64,000 nucleotides of DNA from a bacterium D16-50 (lineage in GTDB: Bacteria; Bacillota; Clostridia; Lachnospirales; Lachnospiraceae): contig RAZA01000016.1 in NCBI GenBank assembly GCA_003612485.1, positions 1 to 64,000 of the forward strand, read 5' to 3'. How positions within the stretch are numbered: position 1 is the stretch's first letter; the number at the start of each line of letters is the position of its first letter. Positions 32,850 to 41,572 of the stretch are shown piece after piece. The position numbers were made by a program, and so were the translations under genes. Under the pieces are notes generated by a model that saw only the letters and a list, made by a program, of their open reading frames with translations, was not told the DNA's origin and did no database searches.

Positions 32850-33299
32850 TTAGCCCTCATCCAGAGAGGAGGTGCAATGAGGACACCTGACCGCCTCAAT
32901 GTGAATTTCGCTGAAGCAATAAGGACATTTCTTGGTAGTGGGGGCAGGCGCCGCCTCCTCCTTCTTCCTCATCTTGCCGCCGATGGCGTTGATCCCCTTG
33001 ATCAGGCAGAAAATAACCAGCGCCGTGATCAGAAAATTAATGACGGCAGTGATGAAATTGCCGTAATTGAGCACCGGAGCATTCTCTCCGCTCCCCAGCG
33101 TCACGGTGAGATAGCTAAAATCCGTCCCACCGAAGATCCCCAAAACAGGAGTCAATATATCCTTATTCAAAGAGGTCACGATGGAAGTGAACGCGCCGCC
33201 CACGATGACGCCTACCGCCATGTCCAATACATTGCCTCTGGTGATGAATTTCTTAAATTCCGCTATAAAGCCCTTTTTCTTATCGCTTTTACCGGCCAT
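32850..33299 (-). CDS. mscL: Large-conductance mechanosensitive channel with zinc-ribbon tail
   Basis: A 149-residue MscL. The pore helix GNVLDMAVGVIVGGAFTSIV and second membrane helix (FITAVINFLITALVIFCLIK) are complete. The usual C-terminal helix is replaced or followed by a CPYC...CPHC zinc-ribbon (residues ~125-145), seen in some Firmicutes MscL proteins but absent in E. coli MscL (136 residues). It releases solutes under hypo-osmotic shock. ATG at 33299 follows AAGGAGG; the upstream in-frame extension to 33407 lacks a ribosome site. Why the ribbon is there is unknown; it could bind metal or mediate subunit contact. Confidence 0.95.
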   Translation of the reverse strand: MAGKSDKKKGFIAEFKKFITRGNVLDMAVGVIVGGAFTSIVTSLNKDILTPVLGIFGGTDFSYLTVTLGSGENAPVLNYGNFITAVINFLITALVIFCLIKGINAIGGKMRKKEEAAPAPTTKKCPYCFSEIHIEAVRCPHCTSSLDEG

Positions 33300-33443
33300 A
33301 TGTCCCTCCTTGGTTTTATTCCTTATAAACATCACTGTTGTGACGGATTCTGATCCATGCTTTTCCACATCTTGAATTATAGTAGCATAAAAATTCCATA
33401 TCCACAACCCATTTATTTACTGCTTTTCCACACCCCAAAACGC

Positions 33444-34232
33444 CTAATGCTTATTTGAAATCCCAAAGATCCGCTCCGTGTTCCTCCTTGCGTTCTCCGC
33501 CAGAACATCCTCTTCCACCTTCATATGCCTTGCCAGCTCCCCCGCCACGTACTTCACATTCCGGGGCACGTTTGTTCTGCTTAGACCAGGCACATTCTTG
33601 GGCGTCAGATAGGGAGCGTCCGTCTCCACCAAAATCCTGTCCAGCGGTATCAGGGACACGGCCTCCCGCAGTTCCCTTCCCCGGAAGTCGTCACAGATCC
33701 ATCCCGTGATGCCGATAGAAAAACCCATGTTTAGATACTTGTCCAGCGTGGCCTTATTCCCCGTAAAGCAATGCACCACCGACTTGGCGCAGATTTCAGG
33801 ATGTCTTTTGAACCTCTTCACGAAATCCTCCGCCGCGCTGCGCTCATGGAGAAACAGCGGCATGTCCAGCTTTTCCCCAAGGGCGATGTGCTTTTCCAGA
33901 CATCTGATCTGATTCTCTCTGGAAGAAAACATTCTGTCGTAATCAAGCCCGCACTCCCCCACCGCCACCACTTTTTCGTTTTCCGACAGAATCCGCTCCA
34001 TGAGCCGGAAATCCTCCTGTCCGGCCCTGTCCGCATTGTGGGGATGAATCCCCGCCGTGCCGTAGACATCTCTGGTTTTTACGAAGTCGTGAATCTTTTG
34101 ATTCTCTTTCATGCTCGTTCCGGTAAGGATGCAGCAGACGCCTGCATCTGCGGCCTCCAGAACAATCTTCTCCGGATCCAAAAACTGTCTGCAGAAAAGA
34201 TTTACGCCTATATCATAATACTTTATTTCCAC
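33444..34232 (-). CDS. TatD-family metal-dependent hydrolase / DNase
   Basis: A 262-residue TatD protein. The metal ligands appear in YGTAGIHPHNAD, VAVGECGLDYDR, MPLFLHERSA, VVHCFTG and LVETDAPYL, all in the expected order. The N-terminus YYDIGVNLF matches E. coli TatD, which favours the GTG start at 34232, eight bases after GGAGG; an ATG at 34280 lacks a good ribosome site. The family has 3'-5' exonuclease or endonuclease activity in DNA repair and turnover. It stands alone on the minus strand, upstream of mscL. Confidence 0.92.
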   Translation of the reverse strand: MEIKYYDIGVNLFCRQFLDPEKIVLEAADAGVCCILTGTSMKENQKIHDFVKTRDVYGTAGIHPHNADRAGQEDFRLMERILSENEKVVAVGECGLDYDRMFSSRENQIRCLEKHIALGEKLDMPLFLHERSAAEDFVKRFKRHPEICAKSVVHCFTGNKATLDKYLNMGFSIGITGWICDDFRGRELREAVSLIPLDRILVETDAPYLTPKNVPGLSRTNVPRNVKYVAGELARHMKVEEDVLAENARRNTERIFGISNKH

Positions 34233-34393
34233 CCCGTTCACCTCCGCAGCCGTGTATTCATATTGTTTCGCACCGGACATCCGCCCCGCTTAGGGCCGGA
34301 CCCGTTTCAAAAAAAGTTTCAAAAAAGCTTCAAAACCCCAGCAAGACAAGTATACCACACAAAAAACAAATCTGCCACTGTTCCTCAGAATAT

Positions 34394-34499
34394 TTACAAG
34401 AAGGCATCAGGATACTTATAGGAGGACATCAAAATTTTACAAGAGAACACCAGAACACTTATAGAAGGCGCATCAGGATTTTATAGGGGAGCATTTGGC
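34394..34499. repeat. Phased ~22-bp repeats upstream of the DUF4317 gene
   Basis: TTAYARG-type cores recur at 34394, 34416, 34437, 34459 and 34481 (spacings 22, 21, 22, 22). CATCAR-type cores lie between them at 34405, 34427, 34448, 34471 and 34492. The spacing is close to two DNA turns, so all copies face one side of the helix. The last unit, GGGGAGCATTTGGC, resembles the end of the 24186-24306 block. The promoter at 34510 follows at once. The rest of the 34233-34563 spacer shows no gene. Confidence 0.65.
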
Positions 34500-34509
34500 T
34501 CAAGAGAAC

Positions 34510-34538
34510 TTGCCCTTGCTGCGGATTTGGTGTATACT
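34510..34538 (+). promoter_or_regulatory. Promoter of the DUF4317 gene
   Basis: TTGCCC (34510-34515), 17 bases and TATACT (34533-34538) are followed by GAGGAGG and the ATG at 34564. The phased repeats end 11 bases upstream. Confidence 0.6.
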
Positions 34539-34563
34539 GAATTTCACTGCGAGGAGGTATATT

Positions 34564-35850
34564 ATGACAAAACAGGAAATTTCCGAGATCAAGAAGCTGC
34601 TCACCCCCAGAAACTGCTCCATCACCCGTATCTGCGGCTGCTACGTGGACGGTGAAAAGAATAAGAAGACCCAGCTGAAGCAGGCTTTTCTGGCCCTGCC
34701 TGAAGAAGAAATGTTCAAATATTTCGAGATTCTCCGAAAGGTTCTGTCCGGAACCTTGGGCAAGAATCTGCTGAACCTGGAATTCCCTTTGGCCAGCGAG
34801 CTGATTCTTTCCGGAGCCGGCTCTTCTGGGGACGTGCCAAAGGACATGGCCCACCCGGAAGCGGCCTCGGCCCAAGACGACGCCCAAGCCCCGGAAGAGC
34901 TTACCGGCGGCCCTTACGGCCTGCCAAAGGATTCAGCCCCTCAGGAGGGCACTCAGGCCTTTCTGCTGCGGCTGCGGGACAGCAGGCTCAAGGACGAACA
35001 GCTGCTGGAGGAATATTATGACAGAATCATAGAAAACTATGAGTACGTGGGGAATTACTTGATCCTTATAATCCATGACGCCTATGATGTGCCGGGCAGG
35101 GCCACCGACGGTCTGGACATGGAGGATGCCTCCGAGGAGGTATACGAATACATATTGTCCTGCATCTGCCCTGTAGAGCTGTCCAAGCCGGGCCTGAGCT
35201 ATGACGCGGAGGAAAACACCTTCCGCAACCGCACCAGGGACTGGGTGGTGGCTCTTCCCGACGCAGGCTTTCTGTTCCCCGCCTTCAACGACAGAAGTTC
35301 GGATATCCACAGCACCCTCTACTACTCCAAGAATCCCGAGGAGCTGAAGGAAAACTTCGTGGAGCAGCTGCTGGGATGCCCCCTGCCCTTGTCTGCAGAG
35401 ACCCAGAAGGAGACCTTTCAGGCCTTGATCGAGGACACTCTGGGGGAGGACTGCGGCATCGAGATGGTGAAGAATATCCACGATAGGTTAAGCGAACTGG
35501 CAGAGGAGCACAAGGAATCCCCGGAGCCTCTGGTGCTGGACAAAAATGAAGTCAAGACCATTTTGGCCGACAGCGGAGTAGCCAATGAGAGGCTGGCGGA
35601 CTTTGATAAATATTATCAGGAGACTGCCGGTGAAGACACTCCCCTATTTATGAGCAATGTGATAAATACCCGTTCCTTTGAGGTGAAAACTCCTGATGTG
35701 GTGGTAAAGGTAAAGCCCGAACGCACGGACTTAATCGAAACCCGCACCATAGACGGCAGAGAATGTCTGGTGATCGCCTTGGACGGCGGCGTAGAGGTAA
35801 ACGGCATCTGTGTGCGGAGCAATCCGGCCTCCTCTTCCGAGGAGGCCTAA
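34564..35850 (+). CDS. DUF4317-domain protein
   Basis: A 428-residue cytoplasmic protein with the DUF4317 hallmark N-terminus (EISEIKKLLTPRNCSITRIC, CYVDGEKNKK). No transmembrane segment is seen. An acidic, Ala/Pro-rich insert at residues ~85-135 separates two domains; the C-terminus ends in a beta-rich part (RECLVIALDGGVEVNGICVR). DUF4317 is widespread in Lachnospiraceae and Ruminococcaceae and has no assigned function. ATG at 34564 follows GAGGAGG. It is a single-gene unit on the plus strand, converging on xylB. Confidence 0.9.
   Translation: MTKQEISEIKKLLTPRNCSITRICGCYVDGEKNKKTQLKQAFLALPEEEMFKYFEILRKVLSGTLGKNLLNLEFPLASELILSGAGSSGDVPKDMAHPEAASAQDDAQAPEELTGGPYGLPKDSAPQEGTQAFLLRLRDSRLKDEQLLEEYYDRIIENYEYVGNYLILIIHDAYDVPGRATDGLDMEDASEEVYEYILSCICPVELSKPGLSYDAEENTFRNRTRDWVVALPDAGFLFPAFNDRSSDIHSTLYYSKNPEELKENFVEQLLGCPLPLSAETQKETFQALIEDTLGEDCGIEMVKNIHDRLSELAEEHKESPEPLVLDKNEVKTILADSGVANERLADFDKYYQETAGEDTPLFMSNVINTRSFEVKTPDVVVKVKPERTDLIETRTIDGRECLVIALDGGVEVNGICVRSNPASSSEEA
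35826..35847. terminator. Stem-loop at the 3' end of the DUF4317 gene
   Basis: GGCCTCCTC (35826-35834), loop TTCC and GAGGAGGCC (35839-35847) form a perfect 9-bp stem inside the last codons. No T-tract follows, so it is an uncertain terminator for this gene and the converging xylB. Confidence 0.4.
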
Positions 35851-35884
35851 GGGCTCTCCGCAAAAACCGGCCTGCTTTCTTGAC

Positions 35885-37360
35885 TCAGCGCCCTGCCAGC
35901 ACGTCGAACACCGGCCTGCAGGCGGGGTAGATTTCCTTGAACTGCTTATATCTGGCATCATATTTGGCGGACAGCTCCGGATCCGGCTCCACCGTGTCCA
36001 CCACCTTCACTACCTTGGCGGCGATCTCTTCCACGCTGCCATACTCTCCGCAGGCCACCGCCGCCAGCATGGCGCCGCCCAGAGCGGGGCCTTCCTCGCT
36101 CTCAATCACATCCACCTTCAGATTTAATATATTGGCAATAATCTTTCTCCACAAGGGGCTCTTGGCTCCGCCTCCGCAGATCTTGGTGCGCTCCAGCCGT
36201 ATGCCCAGCGACTTGGCCACTTCCAGAGAATCCCTCAGGGCAAAACCCACTCCCTCCAAAACCGCCTGAGTCATATCCCCTCTGGATGTATCCATGGTCA
36301 TACCGATAAAGACGCCTCTTGCGTCAGGATTATTGTGGGGAGAGCGCTCTCCCATGAGGTAGGGCAGGAAATATACATGATTCTCCCCCAGCTCACCCAC
36401 TGCCGCCTGCTCTGCGGCATAATCCCCCGTGCCCACGATTCCGTCCATCCACCACTTATTGCAGGAGGCCGCCGAGAGCATACATCCCATCAGATGATAC
36501 CTTCCGTCCGCATGGGCAAAGGAATGAAGGGCGTTGAACCTATCCACGCCGAAATTCCGGGAGGAAATAAATATGGTGCCGCTGGTTCCCAGAGAGATAT
36601 TGCACATATTGTCCCCCACGGTGCCGGTTCCCACCGCCGCCGCCGCGTTGTCCCCGGCTCCCGCCGCCACAACCACGTTCTCGGAAATCCCAAGCTCCCC
36701 GGCCACCTCAGGCAGTACCCTGCCTACGGCTTCATAGCTCTCGTAACATTTGGCAAGCTGCTCTTCTCTGACGCCGCAGATATCGCACATCTCTTTTGAC
36801 CAACAACGATTCTTTACATCAAAGAGCAGCATGCCCGATGCATCGGAGACATCCGTGCAGTGTACTCCCGTCAGCTTATAGGCAATATAATCCTTGGGCA
36901 GCATGATCTTTGCGATTCTGGCAAAATTCTCCGGCTCATGCTTTTTCATCCAGAGTATCTTCGGGGCCGTAAAGCCGGCGAAGGCGATATTTGCCGTATA
37001 CTCCGACAGCTTCTCCCTGCCGATGCAGTCATTGAGATAGGCAGTCTCCTCTCCCGTTCTGCCGTCGTTCCAAAGAATGGCAGGCCGTATGACCCTATCC
37101 TCTTGGTCCAGCACCACCAGCCCGTGCATCTGGCCCCCGAAGCTGATACCGGCCACCTGCCCCTTATCCGCGTCCTTCAGCAGCTCCTTCACGCCTTCTA
37201 TGGTCTGCTCATACCAGTCCTCCGGATTCTGCTCCGACCAGCCCGGATGGGGAAACTGCAGAGGGTACTCTCTTGATACTGTATTCAGTATCCTTCCCTC
37301 CCTGTCCATCAAAAGCAGCTTCACCGCCGATGTGCCCAAATCGATCCCTATATACAACAT
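35885..37360 (-). CDS. xylB: Xylulokinase
   Basis: A 491-residue FGGY kinase converting D-xylulose to xylulose 5-phosphate. Signatures include YIGIDLGTSAVKLLL at the N-terminus, the xylulokinase GISFGGQMHGLVVLD segment, LPKDYIAYKLTG, and the ATP-binding ICGGGAKSPLWRKI region. Length and motifs fit XylB rather than glycerol or ribulokinase. GGAGG precedes the ATG. It follows the hybrid kinase gene by 33 bases on the same strand. No xylose isomerase is in the window. Confidence 0.94.
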   Translation of the reverse strand: MLYIGIDLGTSAVKLLLMDREGRILNTVSREYPLQFPHPGWSEQNPEDWYEQTIEGVKELLKDADKGQVAGISFGGQMHGLVVLDQEDRVIRPAILWNDGRTGEETAYLNDCIGREKLSEYTANIAFAGFTAPKILWMKKHEPENFARIAKIMLPKDYIAYKLTGVHCTDVSDASGMLLFDVKNRCWSKEMCDICGVREEQLAKCYESYEAVGRVLPEVAGELGISENVVVAAGAGDNAAAAVGTGTVGDNMCNISLGTSGTIFISSRNFGVDRFNALHSFAHADGRYHLMGCMLSAASCNKWWMDGIVGTGDYAAEQAAVGELGENHVYFLPYLMGERSPHNNPDARGVFIGMTMDTSRGDMTQAVLEGVGFALRDSLEVAKSLGIRLERTKICGGGAKSPLWRKIIANILNLKVDVIESEEGPALGGAMLAAVACGEYGSVEEIAAKVVKVVDTVEPDPELSAKYDARYKQFKEIYPACRPVFDVLAGR

Positions 37361-37393
37361 ATCAATCCTCCTATTCCGGTTCCGTATGTAATC

Positions 37394-40300
37394 TCACCCC
37401 AATATACTGCCCAGCGTACCGAACAGATTATCCACGTCGATGGGCTTTGCTATATGTCCGTTCATGCCGCTCTGGAGAGCCGCCTGTCTGTCCTCCTCAA
37501 AAGCGTTGGCAGTCATGGCCACGATGGGAATGGAGGCAAGCTCCTTGTTCTCCAGACTCCTGATGGCTCTGGCGGCATCATAGCCGTTCATCACCGGCAT
37601 CTGCACATCCATAAGCACCACCTGATAATATCCCGGCGTAGATTTGGTCAGCATATCCAAGGCGATCCTTCCGTTCTCCGCCACCTCCGTGGTAAAGCCT
37701 GCATCGCCCAGAATCGCCACCGCAATCTCCTGATTCAGCTCCACGTCCTCTGCAAGCAGAATTCTCCCCGGCTGGAACTTCACCGGCTTCTTCTCGACGT
37801 TTTTCTCCTTCTCCTCCTCATATCCAACCACCGAATGCAGGCAGTTGCGCAGCTCCGACAGGAACAGAGGCTTGCCGCAGAACGCCGTGACTCCGGCCTC
37901 CTTGGCCTCCTCTTCGATATCCGACCAGTCGTAGGCCGTCAGGATAATGATGGGCACATCCTCCCCCGTCTCCTTCCGGATCCTTCTGACCACCTCGATA
38001 CCATTCATATCCGGCAGCAGCCAGTCAATAATATATACACAATAATCATCACCCCGCATCACTGCCTGACGGGTACGCAGAACGGCCTCCTTTCCTGACA
38101 GAGTCCACTCTGCCCGCATGCCGAACTGCTGGAGCATATAGGATACACTGTCGCAGGTATTGAAGTCATCGTCCACCACCAGCGCCCTGCAGTTCTTCAG
38201 GGCGGGAATCTCCATAGCCTCCTTGGGTCCGGAATGCAGCCGGAACATAAGGGATACGATGAATTCCGTTCCCACTCCCTGCTGGCTCTTCACCTCTATG
38301 GTGCCGTTCATCATGTCCACGATATTCTTGGTGATGGCCATTCCCAGCCCTGTGCCCTGAATCCTGCTGATGGTGCTGGTTGCCTCCCTCTCAAAGGGCT
38401 CGAAAATATGCTCAAGGAACTCCGGGCTCATGCCGATGCCGTTATCCCTGACTCGGAACTCATATTTTGCATATCCCGCAGGGGCTCCGCCCTTTTCCGA
38501 GATCCTCATGCTCACGATGCCGCCTGCTCCGGTATACTTGATGGAATTGCTCAGCAGGTTCAGAAGCACCTGATTCAGCCTGAGCCTGTCACAGTATACC
38601 TGCTCGTTTATCACGTCCACAGCGTCTATATGAAGCTCCAGCTGCTTTGCATGGATATCCGCCTGCACAATATTGCATAGGCTGTGGAGGACTTCCGGCA
38701 GACTGCAGGACTTCTCCTCCAGATTGATCTTGCCGCTTTCGATCCGGCTCATGTCCAGAACGTCATTGATCAGACTCAGCAGATGGTTGCCCGAGGTCAT
38801 GATCTTTTTCAGATACTCCTCCACCTGATCCTTTCGGTCGATATGGGTGATGGCCAGAGCCGTGAAGCCGATAATGGCATTCATGGGCGTGCGGATATCA
38901 TGAGACATGTTGGAGAGGAACACCGTCTTTGCCTTGCTGGCCTTGTTGGCCTGAGACAAGGCATCCTCCAGAAGGCTTTTCTTCTCCATCTCGCTTCTGG
39001 TCTCCTCGTCCACGCTGTGAAAGCCCAGCACCACGCCATGGCTTTCGTCCCAAGAGCCTGCCCGCACGATCTTCACCTGAAAATATTTCATTCCCTTGGC
39101 CGTAAGCGTGCGGTAGTTCACACTGTAGAGCTTCTTCTGGGAGAGTTCCTGCCTGATCTTGTTCCCGGAGCAGAGCATGGAAAACATCTCCTTATCCTCC
39201 TCGTGGACGAACCTATGTACATACATCTCCATGCTCTCGTCCAGAGAACTTGCCTCGGTGAATACGCCTCCGAACAAAGCATCGTCTTCGTCATCGTCCC
39301 GCAGACGCATTCCCTTTCCCGTGTCCAGATTATAAAAGCAGACCAGATTATAATCCATACTCAGCGCCTGAATCAGCTCCTTCTGACGCCTTTCCTTCTG
39401 CCTCTCCTCATTCTTCTGCTCCGTGCAGTCCAGCAGAAAACGCTGGTAAAACAGCTCGCCGTTCTCCTCAATGAGCTTGATGTTTCCCATAATGTGCAGC
39501 AGCTCGCCGCTCTTATGGCGCACCCTATATTCCACCCCTACACTGTCGCCGTCCTTCTTCAGCCGCCGAATATGCTCCCTGACCATATCTCCGTCTTCTT
39601 CCAGAACAGTGGGGGCTACCATGTGGAAGCCTTCCGCTATCATCTCCTCCGAGGATTCATAGCCCAGCAGCCGAAGGGCAGCCTTGTTGATGCTGAGGAT
39701 CCGGGCACCGTCCAAGCTATGACAGATCACCCCGCAGTCCATGGCCGTGAACATGGTCTCCAGAGCGCGGTTCTTGTTGGTGATCTCCTTTTCATAGCTC
39801 CGCTCCTGCGTCACGTCCATGGCTACCCCCACGGTTCCCATAACGCTTCCGTCAACGTCATACAGAGGTGATTTATACGTAGTCAATATTTTTTTCTCGT
39901 CTCCGCTCTGGACGATCTCGTCCGAGATGCAGGTAGACTTTCTGAGCATCACCATACGTTCAGATTCTATACAAGCAGGATCGTCATGCTCCACGTTCCA
40001 GATATAGGCATGGCCCCGCCCTTCTACCTGAGCCTTTTCCTTGTTCACCGTCCGGCAGAATGCATCATTCACCTTCTCATGGATACCGTTTTTATCCTTG
40101 TACCAGACAAGGTTCGGTACATTGTTGATGGTGGCGTCCAGAAAGTGGCTGGTCTCCCAGAAGTCTTTCCCAGTCTTGTAAGTCTGCTGCCACCTCAGGA
40201 ATCGGAACCTAAGCTCTCTGTCAGAAGCCGGAAGCACCCATATGTCTTTAGCGTCCCAGCAGCTGTCCTCCAGAAGCCCCAGCCTCTCCCTGTCAACAAG

Positions 40301-40537
40301 CAGAATAAGCTCTGCATCCGCCGACTTGTTCTTTATCAGCGAATCCAGAGCTTCCTTTATTTCCATCTCCTGCAAATTCACGAAAATCGCCCCGGCCTCA
40401 GCTGCCAACGCCCCGTCGGGCCTGCTGCTTTCTGAGAATTCATGGGTAAAATGCTCCAATGGAGTCATTTCCTTCATAATTTCAAACGCTCTGCACGGAC
40501 GGCCCGCTAAATACAGCCGAAGATGACAATGATACAT
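37394..40537 (-). CDS. PAS-rich hybrid sensor histidine kinase with two receivers
   Basis: A 1047-residue cytoplasmic-looking kinase without membrane segments. The N-terminal ~130 residues are unrecognised. Three PAS domains follow (~130-250, ~260-385, ~390-525); then HisKA with NMSHDIRTPMNAIIGF, an HATPase domain (NLLSNSIKYTGAGG, GTGLGMAI), receiver 1 (Asp in IIDWLLPDMNG) and receiver 2 (Asp in VVLMDVQMPVMNG). No HPt domain is present, so phosphate must pass to a partner elsewhere. ATG at 40537 is chosen because GAGG lies upstream; 40561 is possible. The coupling with xylB (33 bases) suggests a link to sugar state, but that is inference. Confidence 0.9.
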   Translation of the reverse strand: MYHCHLRLYLAGRPCRAFEIMKEMTPLEHFTHEFSESSRPDGALAAEAGAIFVNLQEMEIKEALDSLIKNKSADAELILLVDRERLGLLEDSCWDAKDIWVLPASDRELRFRFLRWQQTYKTGKDFWETSHFLDATINNVPNLVWYKDKNGIHEKVNDAFCRTVNKEKAQVEGRGHAYIWNVEHDDPACIESERMVMLRKSTCISDEIVQSGDEKKILTTYKSPLYDVDGSVMGTVGVAMDVTQERSYEKEITNKNRALETMFTAMDCGVICHSLDGARILSINKAALRLLGYESSEEMIAEGFHMVAPTVLEEDGDMVREHIRRLKKDGDSVGVEYRVRHKSGELLHIMGNIKLIEENGELFYQRFLLDCTEQKNEERQKERRQKELIQALSMDYNLVCFYNLDTGKGMRLRDDDEDDALFGGVFTEASSLDESMEMYVHRFVHEEDKEMFSMLCSGNKIRQELSQKKLYSVNYRTLTAKGMKYFQVKIVRAGSWDESHGVVLGFHSVDEETRSEMEKKSLLEDALSQANKASKAKTVFLSNMSHDIRTPMNAIIGFTALAITHIDRKDQVEEYLKKIMTSGNHLLSLINDVLDMSRIESGKINLEEKSCSLPEVLHSLCNIVQADIHAKQLELHIDAVDVINEQVYCDRLRLNQVLLNLLSNSIKYTGAGGIVSMRISEKGGAPAGYAKYEFRVRDNGIGMSPEFLEHIFEPFEREATSTISRIQGTGLGMAITKNIVDMMNGTIEVKSQQGVGTEFIVSLMFRLHSGPKEAMEIPALKNCRALVVDDDFNTCDSVSYMLQQFGMRAEWTLSGKEAVLRTRQAVMRGDDYCVYIIDWLLPDMNGIEVVRRIRKETGEDVPIIILTAYDWSDIEEEAKEAGVTAFCGKPLFLSELRNCLHSVVGYEEEKEKNVEKKPVKFQPGRILLAEDVELNQEIAVAILGDAGFTTEVAENGRIALDMLTKSTPGYYQVVLMDVQMPVMNGYDAARAIRSLENKELASIPIVAMTANAFEEDRQAALQSGMNGHIAKPIDVDNLFGTLGSILG

Positions 40538-40590
40538 ATCAGTTTTCCTCACTTTTCGCATGGTAAGCTGCTAACAAAGCAATCAATAAT

Positions 40591-40619
40591 ATTTTAACAA
40601 ACATACCAATCCATGTCAA
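40591..40619 (-). promoter_or_regulatory. Promoter of the hybrid kinase/xylB unit
   Basis: On the minus strand TTGACA (40619-40614), 17 bases and TAAAAT (40596-40591) lie about 55 bases before the kinase start. Confidence 0.75.
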
Positions 40620-40681
40620 TCTTTATTCTTATACTGACCTTCAACGCTCACCCTTTGTTCCTCCTTGTCTCTGAATAAATG

Positions 40682-41467
40682 TCATCCGGCTCCGCAGCCC
40701 TGACACATGTCATAATAATACTGGATTCCTCTATCCGTCTCCAGTCTCCCCACCCTCACGCCGTACAGCTTCTCCACCACCCCGGCCTCCAATATCTCCT
40801 CCGGCCTGCCGCAGGCTGCGATTTTTCCCTCCTGCAGGGCCGCAATCCGATCTGAGAGCTTCAGGGCAAGGAGAATATCGTGCAGAACCAGAAGAACGGT
40901 CTTTCCCTCCTCCGACAGTTTCCTGACCATTTCCCCGAAGCGAAGCTGCTGCCCGATGTCCAGATAGGTGGTAGGCTCATCCATGATGATCACCGGAGCC
41001 TGCTGGGCCAGCGCCATGGCGATATACACCTTCTGGCGCATACCTCCGGACAGCTGGGCCATAGGGCGTGCCGCCAGCTCCTCTATGCCCAGCTGACCCA
41101 TGGCCTCCCCGGCGATTGCATAATCCCTTGGGCCGTATCTTCTGGGGTACTCCAGATAAGGAAAACGCCCATGAAGCACCATACGGCCCGCGGATATATC
41201 GGGAACATTCTTTCCCTGCGGCAGATAGGCGGCTCCTCTGGCCAGCTCCGCCCGGGACATTGCCTTCACGGAAACGCCGCCCAGCCTGATATCCCCCCCG
41301 CTTAAGGGCACAAAGCCCAGCACCGCCCGAAGCAGCGTGCTTTTTCCGCTGCCGTTGCTGCCTATCAGCGTGGTGATTTTCCCTGCCGGAATCTCCAGAT
41401 TCACGCCGTGCAGGATTTCACTCTTCCCGTACCCGGCGTGCACATTCTCCAATTCAATCGCGCTCAT
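40682..41467 (-). CDS. Iron/siderophore-type ABC transporter ATP-binding protein
   Basis: A 261-residue FecE/BtuD-like ATPase. Walker A reads GSNGSGKST, the signature AQLSGGMRQKVYIAMALA and Walker B VIIMDEPTTYLDIG. ATG at 41467 follows GGGGAAGGG; the in-frame extension to 41506 is less supported. It completes the importer with the FecCD permease (105 bases upstream) and binding protein. Iron-siderophore, heme or corrinoid are the possible substrates. The CxxC-like tail (MCQGCGAG) is a minor oddity. Confidence 0.92.
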   Translation of the reverse strand: MSAIELENVHAGYGKSEILHGVNLEIPAGKITTLIGSNGSGKSTLLRAVLGFVPLSGGDIRLGGVSVKAMSRAELARGAAYLPQGKNVPDISAGRMVLHGRFPYLEYPRRYGPRDYAIAGEAMGQLGIEELAARPMAQLSGGMRQKVYIAMALAQQAPVIIMDEPTTYLDIGQQLRFGEMVRKLSEEGKTVLLVLHDILLALKLSDRIAALQEGKIAACGRPEEILEAGVVEKLYGVRVGRLETDRGIQYYYDMCQGCGAG

Positions 41468-41572
41468 TTCCCTTCCCCCTGCATCCGATGGCCGGCCCGA
41501 TTCCATACACGGCCCTTCCTCCGTCCCTTGCCGCCGGCAAAAAACCCCTCCCTCCGTTTTGTCCTCCCATGA

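Noticed and set aside
34394..34499. Possible CRISPR-like array
   Set aside because: Units are only ~22 bases, degenerate and without unique spacers.
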